From: a bacterium
Lineage (GTDB): Bacteria > Cyanobacteriota > Vampirovibrionia > Gastranaerophilales > Gastranaerophilaceae
DNA: 64,000 nt
Assembly: GCA_017542305.1 (NCBI GenBank)
Contig: JAFXXK010000016.1
Span: forward strand, 1 to 64,000
Direction of reading: 5' to 3'
Positions 42,769 through 53,179 of this stretch are shown here, one piece after another. Under the pieces are notes generated by a model. The model was not told the DNA's origin. It searched no databases and worked only from the letters and a program-made list of their open reading frames with translations. How positions within the stretch are numbered: the stretch's first letter is position 1; each line of letters begins with the position of its first letter. The translations under genes were made by a program, and so were the position numbers.

Positions 42769-45195
42769 ATGATTAAAAAGTTTACTGCACTTAAGACATT
42801 AATGGCATTGCTTGCCGTTATGCTTATGGGTGTTGCGCCGGCTGTTGCCAGCGAAGCGGATTTAATCGTTCCCGATATTACGGGTGATAACTTTAATTAC
42901 CTGCTGATAGGTATTATTGTTTCATTTGTAGGATTAATTTTCGGGTTCATTGAATTTGCTAAAATCAGAAAACTGTCTGTCCATACAGCTATGGCAGATG
43001 TGGGTAATACTATTTTTGAAACCTGCAAAACCTACTTAATACAACAGGGCAAATTTTTATTCTGTTTGGAAGTATTAATTGCTTGCTGTATTGCATTTTA
43101 TTTCGGATACTTGCAGCAGATGCCGGTACAAGATGTTGCAATCATTATCGGTTGGTCTGTTATCGGTATTCTTGGTTCATACGGTGTTGCATGGTTTGGT
43201 ATCAGAATGAACACCCTTGCGAATGCAAGAACAGCATTTGCAGCATTAAAAGGTAACCCGCTCAATATTTTGAACATTCCTCTAAAAGCAGGTATGTCTA
43301 TCGGGGTTTGCCTTGTATCCGTTGAATTAATTCTGATGCTGACGATTTTATTATTTGTTCCGGGACATTTGGCAGGTGCCTGCTTCATTGGTTTTGCTAT
43401 CGGTGAATCTTTAGGTGCTTCAGCACTTCGTGTTGCCGGAGGTATCTTCACAAAAATCGCTGACATCGGTTCTGACCTGATGAAAATTCAGTTTGGTATC
43501 AAAGAAGACGATCCTCGTAACCCCGGTGTAATTGCCGATTGTACCGGCGATAACGCAGGTGACTCTATCGGACCTACTGCTGACGGTTTTGAAACTTACG
43601 GTGTAACAGGTGTTGCACTTGTTTCATTTATTTTGTTAGGTGTTAAACCCGAATTTCAGGTTCAGTTATTGACCTGGATTTTCGTTATGAGATATTTGAT
43701 GATTGTTACTTCGGTTGTTGCATACTGGTTTAACAATATCGTCAATATTTTCTATGCAAAGAAAACTGCAAAATTCGATTTTGAAAAACCGTTAACCAAC
43801 CTCGTTTGGTTTACGTCAATTCTTTCTATCGCTATGACCTTTAGTGTAAGCTATTGGTTATTAGCGCCGATGGGTGGTAATTTATGGTTAATCCTTTCCG
43901 CTATTATTTCTTGCGGAACATTGGGAGCTGCATTAATCCCTGAATTTACAAAGATATTCACTTCTCCAAAAGCCCTTCACACCGAAGAAGTTGTAACAGC
44001 TTCTAAAGAAGGCGGAGCATCTTTAACAATTCTTTCAGGTATTGTATCAGGCAACTTCTCCGGCTTCTGGATCGGAGCAGTTATTGTTGCATTAATGGGA
44101 TTGGCTTATTTTGCAAGTATTCATATCCCTGCAGATGTTATGATTTATTCATCAGTATTTGCATTCGGGCTTGTTGCATTCGGCTTCCTTGGTATGGGTC
44201 CTGTAACCATTGCGGTTGACTCTTACGGACCTGTTACGGATAATGCTCAGTCAGTATATGAATTATCATTGATTGAAGAAATTCCTGACGTTGCAGGAGA
44301 AATCGAAAGAGAATACGGTTTCAAACCGGATTTTGAAAACGCAAAACAATTCTTAGAAGAAAATGACGGTGCAGGTAACACCTTCAAAGCAACCTCTAAA
44401 CCTGTTCTTATCGGTACTGCGGTTGTTGGTGCTACCACAATGATTTTCTCACTTATTTTGGTTATCCAAAATACACTTGGTATTCAGCCTGAAGCTGTAT
44501 TGAACCTCTTGAATCCATATACATTGCTTGGTTTATTATCAGGCGGTGCGGTAATTTACTGGTTCTCAGGAGCTTCTATGCAGGCTGTTACAACAGGTGC
44601 TTACAGAGCTACAGAATATATTAAAGACAATATCAAACTTGATGATGAAAGCTCTAAATCAGCAAATCTTTCTAACTCAAAAGAAGTTGTTAAGATTTGT
44701 ACTCAATACGCTCAAAAGGGTATGATTAACATTTTCATCTCATTATTTGCTTTTGCCTTAGCTCTTGCTTGCCTGTCAGCACCTGTAATAGCCGAAAACG
44801 TTGAATTTGCAAACAGACCTGTTTCATTCTTCGTAAGCTACCTGATTGCTATTGCAGTATTTGGTTTATTCCAGGCTGTATTTATGGCAAATGCAGGCGG
44901 ATGCTGGGACAATGCTAAGAAAATTGTTGAAGTTGATATGAAAGAAAAAGGAACACCTTTACACGATGCAACCGTTGTCGGTGACACCGTTGGTGACCCG
45001 TTCAAAGATACTTCTTCAGTTGCTATGAACCCGATAATCAAATTCACAACATTATTCGGCTTATTGGCAATGGAAATCGCTATCAGCGAAGCATTCAGAG
45101 AAATTGCACCGATAGCAGGTGTAGTATTCTTAGTGATTGCATTATTCTTTGTATGGCGCTCTTTCTACGGAATGAGAATCCCGTCTAAGAAATAA
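42769..45195 (+). CDS. hppA: membrane-bound ion-pumping pyrophosphatase
   Basis: Couples pyrophosphate hydrolysis to H+ and/or Na+ transport across the inner membrane. 808 residues with a signal-like first segment and about 16 helices. Active-site motifs are recognisable but divergent: DPRNPGVIADCTGDNAGDSI where most enzymes have a DNVGDNVGD-type motif, YGPVTDNAQSVYELS in place of GPISDNAGGIAEM, and DTVGDPFKDTSS near the end. GNTFKATSK has Lys at the position that distinguishes potassium-independent (Lys) from potassium-dependent (Ala) enzymes. The ion cannot be assigned from sequence alone. Confidence 0.9.
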   Translation: MIKKFTALKTLMALLAVMLMGVAPAVASEADLIVPDITGDNFNYLLIGIIVSFVGLIFGFIEFAKIRKLSVHTAMADVGNTIFETCKTYLIQQGKFLFCLEVLIACCIAFYFGYLQQMPVQDVAIIIGWSVIGILGSYGVAWFGIRMNTLANARTAFAALKGNPLNILNIPLKAGMSIGVCLVSVELILMLTILLFVPGHLAGACFIGFAIGESLGASALRVAGGIFTKIADIGSDLMKIQFGIKEDDPRNPGVIADCTGDNAGDSIGPTADGFETYGVTGVALVSFILLGVKPEFQVQLLTWIFVMRYLMIVTSVVAYWFNNIVNIFYAKKTAKFDFEKPLTNLVWFTSILSIAMTFSVSYWLLAPMGGNLWLILSAIISCGTLGAALIPEFTKIFTSPKALHTEEVVTASKEGGASLTILSGIVSGNFSGFWIGAVIVALMGLAYFASIHIPADVMIYSSVFAFGLVAFGFLGMGPVTIAVDSYGPVTDNAQSVYELSLIEEIPDVAGEIEREYGFKPDFENAKQFLEENDGAGNTFKATSKPVLIGTAVVGATTMIFSLILVIQNTLGIQPEAVLNLLNPYTLLGLLSGGAVIYWFSGASMQAVTTGAYRATEYIKDNIKLDDESSKSANLSNSKEVVKICTQYAQKGMINIFISLFAFALALACLSAPVIAENVEFANRPVSFFVSYLIAIAVFGLFQAVFMANAGGCWDNAKKIVEVDMKEKGTPLHDATVVGDTVGDPFKDTSSVAMNPIIKFTTLFGLLAMEIAISEAFREIAPIAGVVFLVIALFFVWRSFYGMRIPSKK

Positions 45196-45215
45196 GACTG
45201 TAAAGTCATAGATTT

Positions 45216-45249
45216 AACAGGGTTGGTAAATTCCCAACCCTGTTTTTTT
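45216..45249 (+). terminator. terminator of hppA
   Basis: AACAGGGTTGG pairs with CCAACCCTGTT (7-nt loop) followed by a run of T. Confidence 0.9.
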
Positions 45250-45258
45250 ACACATGTA

Positions 45259-45286
45259 TTGCATAATCTTTAAAATATGCTATAAT
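45259..45286 (+). promoter_or_regulatory. promoter of the second G-tract prepilin locus
   Basis: TTGCAT (45259-45264), 16 bp, TATAAT (45281-45286) with TGC directly before the -10. GGAGG at 45298-45302 lies 8 nt before the ATG at 45311. Confidence 0.7.
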
Positions 45287-45310
45287 ATATATAACACGGA
45301 GGATAAGGCT

Positions 45311-46104
45311 ATGATAGGATTTTCGCACAGGGGGGGGGGGTAAAACTCAACCGCAGCAATGGTTTTGAGCATTTTAACCCTACGTCGCAGAATACAATAA
45401 TAAGTTCTCGCCAAGGGGGAGAACAAGATAAAAAGAAAGCTGCATTTACGCTTGCGGAGGTGCTAATCACCCTCGGTATTATCGGTATTGTTGCGGCACT
45501 GACAATGCCTGCATTACTACTGAATTTTGAGAAAAAGACGGCAGCTACAAAAGCTAAAAAGGTGTATTCCGAATTACTCCAAGCTATTGAACTTTCAGAA
45601 AGTCATAACGGGGAACTGAAAGAATGGACATTTCCCGAAGCAGCTTCCATCGAAAATACAAGAAATTTTGTCGATGAATATATAAAACCTTATTTTACAG
45701 ACTTGAAAGAATGCTCAACCGGATCTGATCGCAAATGCGGAGCAAGCGTAAGTGGAAACGGTGTAAATTATATTGTACCAAACGGAACAGGAATTGCTAT
45801 AGTAGCACTACCGAATCATAATTTATATATTTTGACGGATGTTAACGGAGCTGACGGGAAACAACATCAGGGACAAGACCGTTTTTACTTTGATACAAAT
45901 AATAGTACCAAAACCTTAAAACCATTTGGCTGGAAAGATGATGTTACTGTCAACGATGTTTTAAACGGTTATAACCATAATGGTGAACAAGTAGCGTGTA
46001 AGAAATCACGATCCGAAAACAACGAATCAGAACTGTACCGACACGGCTGCACTCTGCTCCTTATGCTGAAGAATTGGGAAATCGACAGCGAATACCCGTG
46101 GTAA
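45311..46104 (+). CDS. prepilin-like protein, start separated from body by an out-of-frame G tract
   Basis: The body (45421-46104) encodes KKKAAFTLAEVLITLGIIG, a hydrophobic helix and a C-terminal domain with Cys residues and a CTLLLMLKNWEIDSEYPW end. The only well-placed start is the ATG at 45311 (GGAGG 8 nt upstream). Six codons later comes a run of 11 G (45330-45340), and as given this frame ends at TAA (45341). The prepilin frame is open from 45307 but has no ATG, GTG or TTG before the GTG at 45460, which lies inside the methylation motif and would destroy it. With 9 or 12 G the ATG gives an intact prepilin with a leader of about 44 residues (9 G). OFF phase variant, pseudogene or homopolymer error are the choices; I favour the first. 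Confidence 0.7.
45330..45340 (+). repeat. run of 11 G inside the prepilin leader
   Basis: Mononucleotide tract between the start codon and the prepilin body. Its codon phase (A-GG GGG GGG) is the same as that of the 10-G run at 23989-23998. Confidence 0.9.
45386..45429 (+). repeat. 44-bp module shared with the 23.9 kb prepilin locus
   Basis: Differs from the minus strand of 23903-23946 at 2 of 44 positions. It encodes SQNTIISSRQGGEQD in the prepilin frame and leads directly into KKKAAF, whereas the other copy is followed by about 62 extra codons. Confidence 0.9.
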
Positions 46105-46107
46105 ACT

Positions 46108-46923
46108 CTATTCCATTTCAGCAACGGGATAAAGTTTTTTAAAATCACGAACAATACCTAAATCGATTTCACCGTAAACACCTGATTCATAAGTATCTGC
46201 ACCTGCGACTATCGCACCTATAGGATCAGTTATCATGGAGTTTCCGACGCAGCAAAGCTCTTTGTCCGCCAGACCTACCTGATTTGCTGTAACAAAATAT
46301 GTAAGAGTTTCGGTTGCACGGCACATATTCATACCCTGCCAGGTTTTTACAAAATCTGATTTAACTTTTTCCGAAAAAGCAGACAATGTACACCAGCCCG
46401 AAGGTGAAGCTATAATTTCTGCACCCTGCTGAATTAACTTTCTGTAATGCATAGGGAATTTTATATCAAAGCAAATACTCATCCCAACTTTTGCAAAATC
46501 AAAATCCGCAACAACAACTTCCTTACCCGCAGTAATAAATTTATCCTCGTTGCCGCCCGCAAAATTATACAGATGAATTTTGTCATACTTGGCAATAGTT
46601 TCACCGTTTCTGTTTATTGCAAAAGAAGTATTGTAACGTTTTCCGTCAACAAGTCTGATAACAGTACCTGCAATAATATTCGTATTAAACCGTTTAGCAA
46701 TACCCTGAACAACCTTTATTGTATCTCCGCCGTTTTCATCTTCAGGGTCATTTATAAATGATTTATCGCAAATCCCCGTTGAGAAAAATTCCGGCAACAC
46801 AACCAAATCAAGTTTGTTATCATCGCCATATTGATTAATAATTTCTTCCGCCTTTTCCAGATTTCCTGACTTATCTCCCAAAATAGGATTATACTGAACG
46901 CATAAAATACCTGCTTTTGTCAT
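46108..46923 (-). CDS. carbon-nitrogen hydrolase (nitrilase superfamily)
   Basis: 271 residues, one nitrilase domain. The catalytic Glu-Lys-Cys set is complete: Glu45 in VLPEFFSTG, Lys115 in YDKIHLYNF and Cys151 in MSICFDIKFP. Likely an omega-amidase, N-carbamoyl-amine amidohydrolase or similar amidase; the substrate is not evident. It is 11 bp downstream of nadE, in the same direction and with its own AAAGGAG, so a link to nitrogen or NAD metabolism is plausible. Confidence 0.8.
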   Translation of the reverse strand: MTKAGILCVQYNPILGDKSGNLEKAEEIINQYGDDNKLDLVVLPEFFSTGICDKSFINDPEDENGGDTIKVVQGIAKRFNTNIIAGTVIRLVDGKRYNTSFAINRNGETIAKYDKIHLYNFAGGNEDKFITAGKEVVVADFDFAKVGMSICFDIKFPMHYRKLIQQGAEIIASPSGWCTLSAFSEKVKSDFVKTWQGMNMCRATETLTYFVTANQVGLADKELCCVGNSMITDPIGAIVAGADTYESGVYGEIDLGIVRDFKKLYPVAEME

Positions 46924-46934
46924 TATTTTCTCCT

Positions 46935-48890
46935 TTATTTAAGCATATTTAATTTTTCTTCAAAACTTGTTTTCTTATAATTTATACCGGCTGAAACAAT
47001 CGGCTGATGGTACTCTGCCTTATTAATCGAACGGGCATCTACAATAGGTGCCGGCGGTAAAATTGACCATTTATATATGGCTGTTGACATTCTGCGGAAG
47101 AATTTTTCAAGCCATTCCAACTTCTGTTCTTTTGAAACAGGTTCGGATTTTTCATAAACAAATTCAACATTAATCATATCGTTTATTGACTGGTTAAGAT
47201 TTTCAACACGCCATATAATTTCGTCTAAAAATTCATACGGCATAAGCGCTTCTTCAGCCAGGAGAGGTTTTCCTGTTTTAGGGTTAATTGCCAATTCAGC
47301 ACCCGGACGTTTTTCAATAACAGATTGCGGAATGGCATTTTTCTGTTCACGATTTTCATTCATCCATCTTGCTAACGCAAACAATTTAGTTTTTGTAACG
47401 TCAGCTATCGGAGCATAACCGCCTGACATATCACCGTTAATAGTAGCGTAACCCATATAGGCTTCCGATTTGTCGGAGGTCGCAATAGTCAGACACTTAT
47501 CAAACTCGTTTGCAATTCCCCAAAGTATGGTCGCTCTTGCTCTTGCCTGAATATTGTCGTTTGTGAAAGACTGTTTGTATCTGAACTCCCATTTGTTTTC
47601 CATAGACGCAAAAAGTCCGTCAAACGTTTCTCTTGTCGCATCAAACATATCTTTTATCGGCACTTCAAGGAAATTTATTCCGAGATTTTCGGCTAATTCT
47701 TTTGCATCGTTTTTACTTGTACTGCTTGTAATTTTTGACGGCATACTTATACCGAAAACGTTTTCCCTGCCCAGTGCATCAGCTAATAATACCGCACATA
47801 CAGTAGAATCCAGTCCGCCCGATAACCCAAGACATGCGTGTTTAAACCCTGTTTTTTTGAAATAATCTCTTATTGACTGAATAATCGTCTTATATGTACG
47901 CTCCAAATCGGGTTCATGGTCTAATGTAAATGCCTTTTGAGAGTTCAAAGTTTTCTCTAACCCTTTTGGCAGCGGATAAATTTTTCCGTTATCATCAAAC
48001 GGATCAACTATGAAAAACTGTTCTTCATACGATTTTGCTCTGAATATAAGTTCACCGTTTTTATTATAAACTCTGCTTGCACCTTCATAAGAAACACAAT
48101 CCGCTGAACCTACCTGATTAACATAAGCTATCGGTGTCGAATGTTTTTTAGCGGCAAAAGAAAGCATATTATGCTTTAATTGTTCTTTTTTTGCTCTTGT
48201 AATTGATGCGGAGCAGTTAATCAATATATCCGGATGCTGTTCTTTTACAACAGTTTCAACAGGGTCAACCTTATAGAGATTTCTGTCAAAGAAATCAAAA
48301 TCGTTCCAGCCGTCCTCGCATACGATAATCCCCGCATTTTTATCATTGATTTTTGTAATCCTGTTTGCACTGTCAACAGGCGCACTTTCAAAATATCTGT
48401 AGTCGTTTAACTCCGAATAGTTCGGCAATAATGTTTTTCTGATTATTCTCTCGATTTTCCCATCTGCTAATACCGCAACGGAATTGTAGTATTTTTTACC
48501 GAATTTGTCATTATTAAATTCCACAAAACCTATTATTACTTTAGTTTTTCCAGTAGTTTTTGCTAAAGCTTCAAGCCACTCCCAACATTCTTCTGCCACA
48601 ACAGGAAATTTAACCAAATAATCCCCGAAAGGAATCCCTATTAAAAAGGTTTCGGGAAATACAACAGCCTTAACACACAGAAGTTCTGCCCATTCTATCC
48701 ATTTTTTAGCTTTCAGGGCATTATATTTGACGTTACCGGAAATCGGATTAGCCTGTGCAAGCACAATAGAATTATCCGATAATAACGGCTTAATTTCATT
48801 CGCAAGCTTTTGTTTTTCCTCAAATGAATATTTACTCTCGGCTAAATCCCTGTCTATTAAATCGGTTAGTTCGTAAATCTTATCATTCAT
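46935..48890 (-). CDS. nadE: glutamine-dependent NAD+ synthetase
   Basis: Last step of NAD synthesis: amidates deamido-NAD using ammonia released from glutamine. 651 residues. The N-terminal nitrilase-type glutaminase domain (about 30-300) carries PETFLIG (Glu), the RKTLLPNY Lys and VCEDGW (Cys). The C-terminal synthetase domain has the PP-loop GLSGGLDSTVC (about 351-361) and later ATSDKSEAYMGYAT. The full two-domain form is present. AAGGG lies 7-8 nt before the ATG. Confidence 0.92.
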   Translation of the reverse strand: MNDKIYELTDLIDRDLAESKYSFEEKQKLANEIKPLLSDNSIVLAQANPISGNVKYNALKAKKWIEWAELLCVKAVVFPETFLIGIPFGDYLVKFPVVAEECWEWLEALAKTTGKTKVIIGFVEFNNDKFGKKYYNSVAVLADGKIERIIRKTLLPNYSELNDYRYFESAPVDSANRITKINDKNAGIIVCEDGWNDFDFFDRNLYKVDPVETVVKEQHPDILINCSASITRAKKEQLKHNMLSFAAKKHSTPIAYVNQVGSADCVSYEGASRVYNKNGELIFRAKSYEEQFFIVDPFDDNGKIYPLPKGLEKTLNSQKAFTLDHEPDLERTYKTIIQSIRDYFKKTGFKHACLGLSGGLDSTVCAVLLADALGRENVFGISMPSKITSSTSKNDAKELAENLGINFLEVPIKDMFDATRETFDGLFASMENKWEFRYKQSFTNDNIQARARATILWGIANEFDKCLTIATSDKSEAYMGYATINGDMSGGYAPIADVTKTKLFALARWMNENREQKNAIPQSVIEKRPGAELAINPKTGKPLLAEEALMPYEFLDEIIWRVENLNQSINDMINVEFVYEKSEPVSKEQKLEWLEKFFRRMSTAIYKWSILPPAPIVDARSINKAEYHQPIVSAGINYKKTSFEEKLNMLK

Positions 48891-48956
48891 GATTTTTCCC
48901 TTATCCTATATATATATTATTTTATCAAAAAAATCTTTGATAATACATTTTATTGA

Positions 48957-48965
48957 TGATAATAT
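48957..48965 (+). promoter_or_regulatory. extended -10 of dnaG, leaderless arrangement
   Basis: TGA-TAATAT ends 6 nt before the ATG at 48972. No ribosome site is present. Confidence 0.55.
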
Positions 48966-48971
48966 ATAGTT

Positions 48972-50873
48972 ATGGCGAAAACTCTGGAAGAAGTTATATC
49001 GGAAATAAAGAGCCGGCTTGATATAGTGGATGTGGTATCCGAGCAGGTAATTTTAAAGAAAAACGGCAATCATTATTGGGGGCTTTGTCCTTTCCATAAA
49101 GAAAAAACACCGTCATTTTCGGTAAACCCTCAAATGGGTATTTACAAATGCTTTGGCTGCGGAGAGGGCGGTGATGCGCTGTCTTTTATAATGAAAACCA
49201 AAAATATGGAATTCATGGATGTTATAAAAGATTTAGCCGCAAAATTCGGGATAGAAATGCCCGTAACTTTCAAAAAAAATGAAGGTACAAAAGACTTAAA
49301 AGAACAAATGATGTCAGCCTGCGAAAAAGCAGCAATATTTTATCACGACTTTCTAATTAACCATAAATCTGCTGAAATTACCGAAGCTACAAAATACTTA
49401 AATGACCGCTCAATTTCCAGAGAAATTATTGATAAATTTACTCTCGGACTTGCACCAAAATCATATACAACGCTGTATGATATTTTGAAAAAAGAGTTTT
49501 CCGACGAAGTATTGGAAAAAGCAGGATTAATATTAAAATCAAAAGAGGGCAAAGGTTATATAGACAGGTTCAGAGGACGTATTATTATCCCTATTCAAAA
49601 TGAAAACGGGGATTATGTTGCCTTCGGGGCAAGAGCTTTGACTTCCGAACAAAGTCCGAAATATCTGAATTCCGCAGATTCGCTAATTTACAATAAAAGT
49701 AAACTCCTTTACGGATTATACACCGCAAAAGATGCAATTAAAAAAGATGACGGCGTAATTCTTATGGAGGGATATTTTGATGTAATTTCCGCTCAGGCAC
49801 ACGGGGTAGAAAACGTAGTCGGAGTATGCGGAACAGCACTAACATCCGACCATATTAAATTGCTTTCAAGATATACAAAATCAAGAAGAATTTATCTGTC
49901 TTTTGATACTGATTCCGCAGGTCAAAAAGCAACTGACCGAGGAGCAACCATTATCAGAGAAGCTTTTGCAGGATTAGGAAATATTAAACAGTTTGACGAA
50001 AGCTATATTTCGGCATCCGATGATAAATATTCGTGCGAAATCAGGGTAATTTCACCGCCGGAAGGGAAAGATCCCGATGAATTTATCCGTACCATAGGCG
50101 CCGATGCCTTCAAACAAATAGTTGCTAATGCCCCGCTGCTCATTGATTTTCAGATAAATAACTTTTTGAAACACAAAAAAGAATACAAATCGCCACAGGA
50201 AAAAATGGGATATATTAAAGAATTTATTCCTGTTCTTTTGGAGATTAATAACGAAATAATTCGTTCCGAATACATCAAAATGGTAGCGGATGCACTTAAT
50301 ATTGATGAAAAAGCCTTTGCTTCGGAAATACGAAAACAAGCTCGTATCAATAGTATGCAGCCTGCTCCTGATAATGAAGTTAAACAAATTGTAACAAAAA
50401 ATGTATCAATTTTAGAAAAAGCGCAAAAAAATTTATTGAGTGTTTTTTTTGTAGGCGACAGTCATTTTACGTTTGCCCAGATTAGCGAAATGATTGATAA
50501 TTCGTACTTTTCAAATAAAACGTTAATAAATGTAAAATCTACAATTGACAAATCGATTTGTACCGTAAATAATGTAAAGGAATTGATTGAGCAATTGTAT
50601 ACAGCGTATATAGAAAACCCAGAAATACAGCAAGTTTTGACGGATTTAATAAATACGGCTGAAACGTTTAATAATCTCTCCCCTGAAGATTTCAAAACGG
50701 TGATAGAAGAAAATATCAGAAAAATAAAAAAATGCAGGTGGGAAGAAGAAAAAGAGAAGATGCGAAATCTATACAAAAATGCAGATGAAGATGATACAGA
50801 AGCCCTGAAAATTCAGATGCAGCTAAGAGATAAGATTAATAACAGAATAAAATCGGAGAAAATTAATGACTAA
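48972..50873 (+). CDS. dnaG: DNA primase
   Basis: Makes RNA primers for replication. 633 residues. Zinc-binding CHC2 domain with [11 protein letters not shown] (Cys about 39, His about 42) and [10 protein letters not shown] (Cys about 61 and 64). The TOPRIM core carries [10 protein letters not shown] (about 264) and [10 protein letters not shown]. The C-terminal DnaB-binding region (about 440-633) is helical and poorly conserved, as usual. Last codons overlap the start of rpoD by 8 nt. Confidence 0.94.
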   Translation: MAKTLEEVISEIKSRLDIVDVVSEQVILKKNGNHYWGLCPFHKEKTPSFSVNPQMGIYKCFGCGEGGDALSFIMKTKNMEFMDVIKDLAAKFGIEMPVTFKKNEGTKDLKEQMMSACEKAAIFYHDFLINHKSAEITEATKYLNDRSISREIIDKFTLGLAPKSYTTLYDILKKEFSDEVLEKAGLILKSKEGKGYIDRFRGRIIIPIQNENGDYVAFGARALTSEQSPKYLNSADSLIYNKSKLLYGLYTAKDAIKKDDGVILMEGYFDVISAQAHGVENVVGVCGTALTSDHIKLLSRYTKSRRIYLSFDTDSAGQKATDRGATIIREAFAGLGNIKQFDESYISASDDKYSCEIRVISPPEGKDPDEFIRTIGADAFKQIVANAPLLIDFQINNFLKHKKEYKSPQEKMGYIKEFIPVLLEINNEIIRSEYIKMVADALNIDEKAFASEIRKQARINSMQPAPDNEVKQIVTKNVSILEKAQKNLLSVFFVGDSHFTFAQISEMIDNSYFSNKTLINVKSTIDKSICTVNNVKELIEQLYTAYIENPEIQQVLTDLINTAETFNNLSPEDFKTVIEENIRKIKKCRWEEEKEKMRNLYKNADEDDTEALKIQMQLRDKINNRIKSEKIND

Positions 50874-51966
50874 GAAAAGACAACCAAATTCATCAATTGT
50901 TAGTGTTTTGGATGATGAAACATTAAATCTTAATGATTTAGACGAGGATGAAAACATTGATGTTGACGCTAATGACGTTAACTACATGAACATGGATATC
51001 AGCACTGATAATATTGAAGATATAGTTACCGAAAAAATGGAAACTAAAATGGGTATCGACGATATCTATATGATGGGCGGTCATGATGAAGAAGTTAATT
51101 CCGACATCGAAGTACCAAAAGGTATTGCCGTTGATGACCCTGTAAGATTATATTTAAGAGAAATCGGAAGAATTAAACTTCTTTCAGCAAACGAAGAAAT
51201 TGAACTTGCAAGAAAAATTCTTGAAGGCGGTACTCCCGGAGCTATTGCTAAAAGAAAATTAGTTCAGGCAAATTTACGTTTGGTTGTAAGTATCGCTAAA
51301 AAATATGTCGGCAGAGGCATGTTGTTCCTTGACCTTATTCAGGAAGGTAATTTAGGTCTTATTCGTGCAGCAGAAAAATTCGACCACGAAAGAGGTTTTA
51401 AATTCTCAACTTATGCAACATGGTGGATTAGACAAGCTATTACAAGAGCTATTGCGGATCAGGCAAGAACTATCCGTATCCCTGTTCACATGGTTGAAAC
51501 TATTAATAAACTTAAAAAAGTTACAAGAAGACTGGCTCAGGAACTTTCAAGAAAGCCGACCGAAGATGAATTGGCTATCGAAATGAATGTTTCTATCCCG
51601 AAACTTCGTGAAATAATTAAAATTGCTCAGGAACCTTTATCACTTGAAACTCCTATAGGTAAAGAAGAAGATTCAAGATTAGGTGATTTCATCGAAGATA
51701 AAGAAGCTGATGCACCGATTAAAACAGTTGCTTCAGAACTCCTCAGAGAAGACCTTGCAGAAGTTCTCTGCACACTTTCTCCGAGAGAACGTGACGTTTT
51801 AAGACTTCGTTTCGGTATGGATGACGGCCGTCAAAGAACATTAGAAGAAGTCGGTCAGTTGTTCGGTGTTACTCGTGAACGTATCAGACAAATCGAAGCA
51901 AAGGCGTTGAGAAAACTCCGTCACCCGAACAGAAGCAAACGTTTAAGAGAATACGTTGAATCATAA
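50866..51966 (+). CDS. rpoD: RNA polymerase primary sigma factor (sigma-70/SigA)
   Basis: Main promoter-recognition factor. 366 residues. An acidic N-terminus without a full region 1.1 is followed by region 1.2 ([20 protein letters not shown]), region 2 ([20 protein letters not shown], with the [17 protein letters not shown] -10 reader), region 3, and region 4 ([18 protein letters not shown] and [18 protein letters not shown]). GGAG lies 7-8 nt before the ATG inside dnaG. The dnaG-rpoD overlap is the core of the macromolecular synthesis operon. Confidence 0.95.
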   Translation: MTKKRQPNSSIVSVLDDETLNLNDLDEDENIDVDANDVNYMNMDISTDNIEDIVTEKMETKMGIDDIYMMGGHDEEVNSDIEVPKGIAVDDPVRLYLREIGRIKLLSANEEIELARKILEGGTPGAIAKRKLVQANLRLVVSIAKKYVGRGMLFLDLIQEGNLGLIRAAEKFDHERGFKFSTYATWWIRQAITRAIADQARTIRIPVHMVETINKLKKVTRRLAQELSRKPTEDELAIEMNVSIPKLREIIKIAQEPLSLETPIGKEEDSRLGDFIEDKEADAPIKTVASELLREDLAEVLCTLSPRERDVLRLRFGMDDGRQRTLEEVGQLFGVTRERIRQIEAKALRKLRHPNRSKRLREYVES

Positions 51967-51976
51967 AATAAAAAAG

Positions 51977-52001
51977 CAGGGTTTGTAACCCTGTTTTTTT
52001 T
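51977..52001 (+). terminator. terminator of dnaG-rpoD
   Basis: CAGGGTT pairs with AACCCTG around TGT, followed by eight T. Confidence 0.9.
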
Positions 52002-52566
52002 ATACTATATCTGTTTCTACTATCTGCGGAACCGGAGAAATAATGATTTGCTCAATTAAATCGTCATTTATTTCACGCACTTTATGTCCTATTTTGGTTA
52101 TTTCATCATTTGTATCAAAAAAGAACCGCTTTGAATACCTTAATACCATCATCCCTTTTTGCGGATGCGGCTCGTATTTGTATATGTTGTGTTCAAAATA
52201 ATATCTGCCGTTTTGCTCACCGTTTTCAAGATAACTCAAAACAGCTTTATCCTGCTTTTTGTTTGCAATAAATTTCAGCAGCACAGTATTTTCTTTCTTT
52301 TCGATTTCATCGTCCGCATTTTTCGCAAATTTTATAGGATCTTTAACTTCGGGATAATAATATATTCCCACCATTTTTCCCCAGTTATCTTTCGTGTCAT
52401 TTGCGGGGAAATATTCGTTGTCATAGCCTTTATGAGTATCCGAAAACTTACTAAGCTTTAAGGTGTAAACCTCGTTATTAAAATGGATATTTTCGGCCTT
52501 TACGCTCTGGACAAAAAAGATATAGGTAAACATTAAAACAAGATAAACAATCACATTTGTTTTCAT
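52000..52566 (-). CDS. secreted protein of unknown function
   Basis: 188 residues with a signal peptide (about 1-24, ending VKA). The mature part is mixed alpha/beta, rich in Tyr, Lys and Asp, with no recognisable motif. GGGAG lies 7 nt before the ATG. A periplasmic location is inferred. Downstream of the chromate-transporter genes on the same strand, 82 bp away. Confidence 0.6.
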   Translation of the reverse strand: MKTNVIVYLVLMFTYIFFVQSVKAENIHFNNEVYTLKLSKFSDTHKGYDNEYFPANDTKDNWGKMVGIYYYPEVKDPIKFAKNADDEIEKKENTVLLKFIANKKQDKAVLSYLENGEQNGRYYFEHNIYKYEPHPQKGMMVLRYSKRFFFDTNDEITKIGHKVREINDDLIEQIIISPVPQIVETDIV

Positions 52567-52648
52567 AAAATTTCTCCCACAAATATTATGACCCGATAAA
52601 CAGCAAAAAACCTTAATCTGTCGGGGAATATTCTGCCATACGACAGGC

Positions 52649-53179
52649 TTAGACCAAATGGAAAACTCCGAGAATTAACCCCGCCAATGCGGATACCCCA
52701 AGATATATCAGCGGATCTTTTTTGACCCTGATACTCATAATTAGAAGCATTATAAACAGAATAAAAGTCCCCGGGTTTATAACATTTTCTCTGAAAAGAT
52801 TTATCGCAACACCGGCAAGCAACCCGCATCCGGCAGGTTTAAGCGCATGGATAGCCGCCTGAACGTACTTATTTTCTCTGAACTTTGCAAGCAGCTTTGC
52901 GACAATTACAACCAGAATTAATGACGGCAAAACAACCGCCGACGTTGCAACAAAAGCACCCAAAAGTCCAGATGTTACATACCCTGAAAAGGTTGCAACA
53001 TTTACCCCGACAGGTCCCGGGGTTATTGATGAAACCGCAAGCATATCGGATAACTGCTTTGCGGAATACCAACCGTAAACCTCCGATATATGGTATAAAA
53101 ACGGCAAAGTCGCATACCCGCCGCCAAATGCAAACAAGCCTGTTTTAAAGTATTCAAAAAACAACAATAAATATATCAT
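52649..53179 (-). CDS. chrA: chromate transporter, second half-subunit
   Basis: 176 residues, about five membrane helices. The ChrA domain motif FAFGGGYATLPFL (about 16-28) and TPGPVGVNVATFSGY (about 54-68) are present. Its ATG overlaps the stop of the first half by 4 nt. In short-chain ChrA systems two homologous single-domain subunits in opposite topology work together. Chromate export is the family function; in gut bacteria the physiological anion may differ. Confidence 0.82.
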   Translation of the reverse strand: MIYLLLFFEYFKTGLFAFGGGYATLPFLYHISEVYGWYSAKQLSDMLAVSSITPGPVGVNVATFSGYVTSGLLGAFVATSAVVLPSLILVVIVAKLLAKFRENKYVQAAIHALKPAGCGLLAGVAINLFRENVINPGTFILFIMLLIMSIRVKKDPLIYLGVSALAGLILGVFHLV

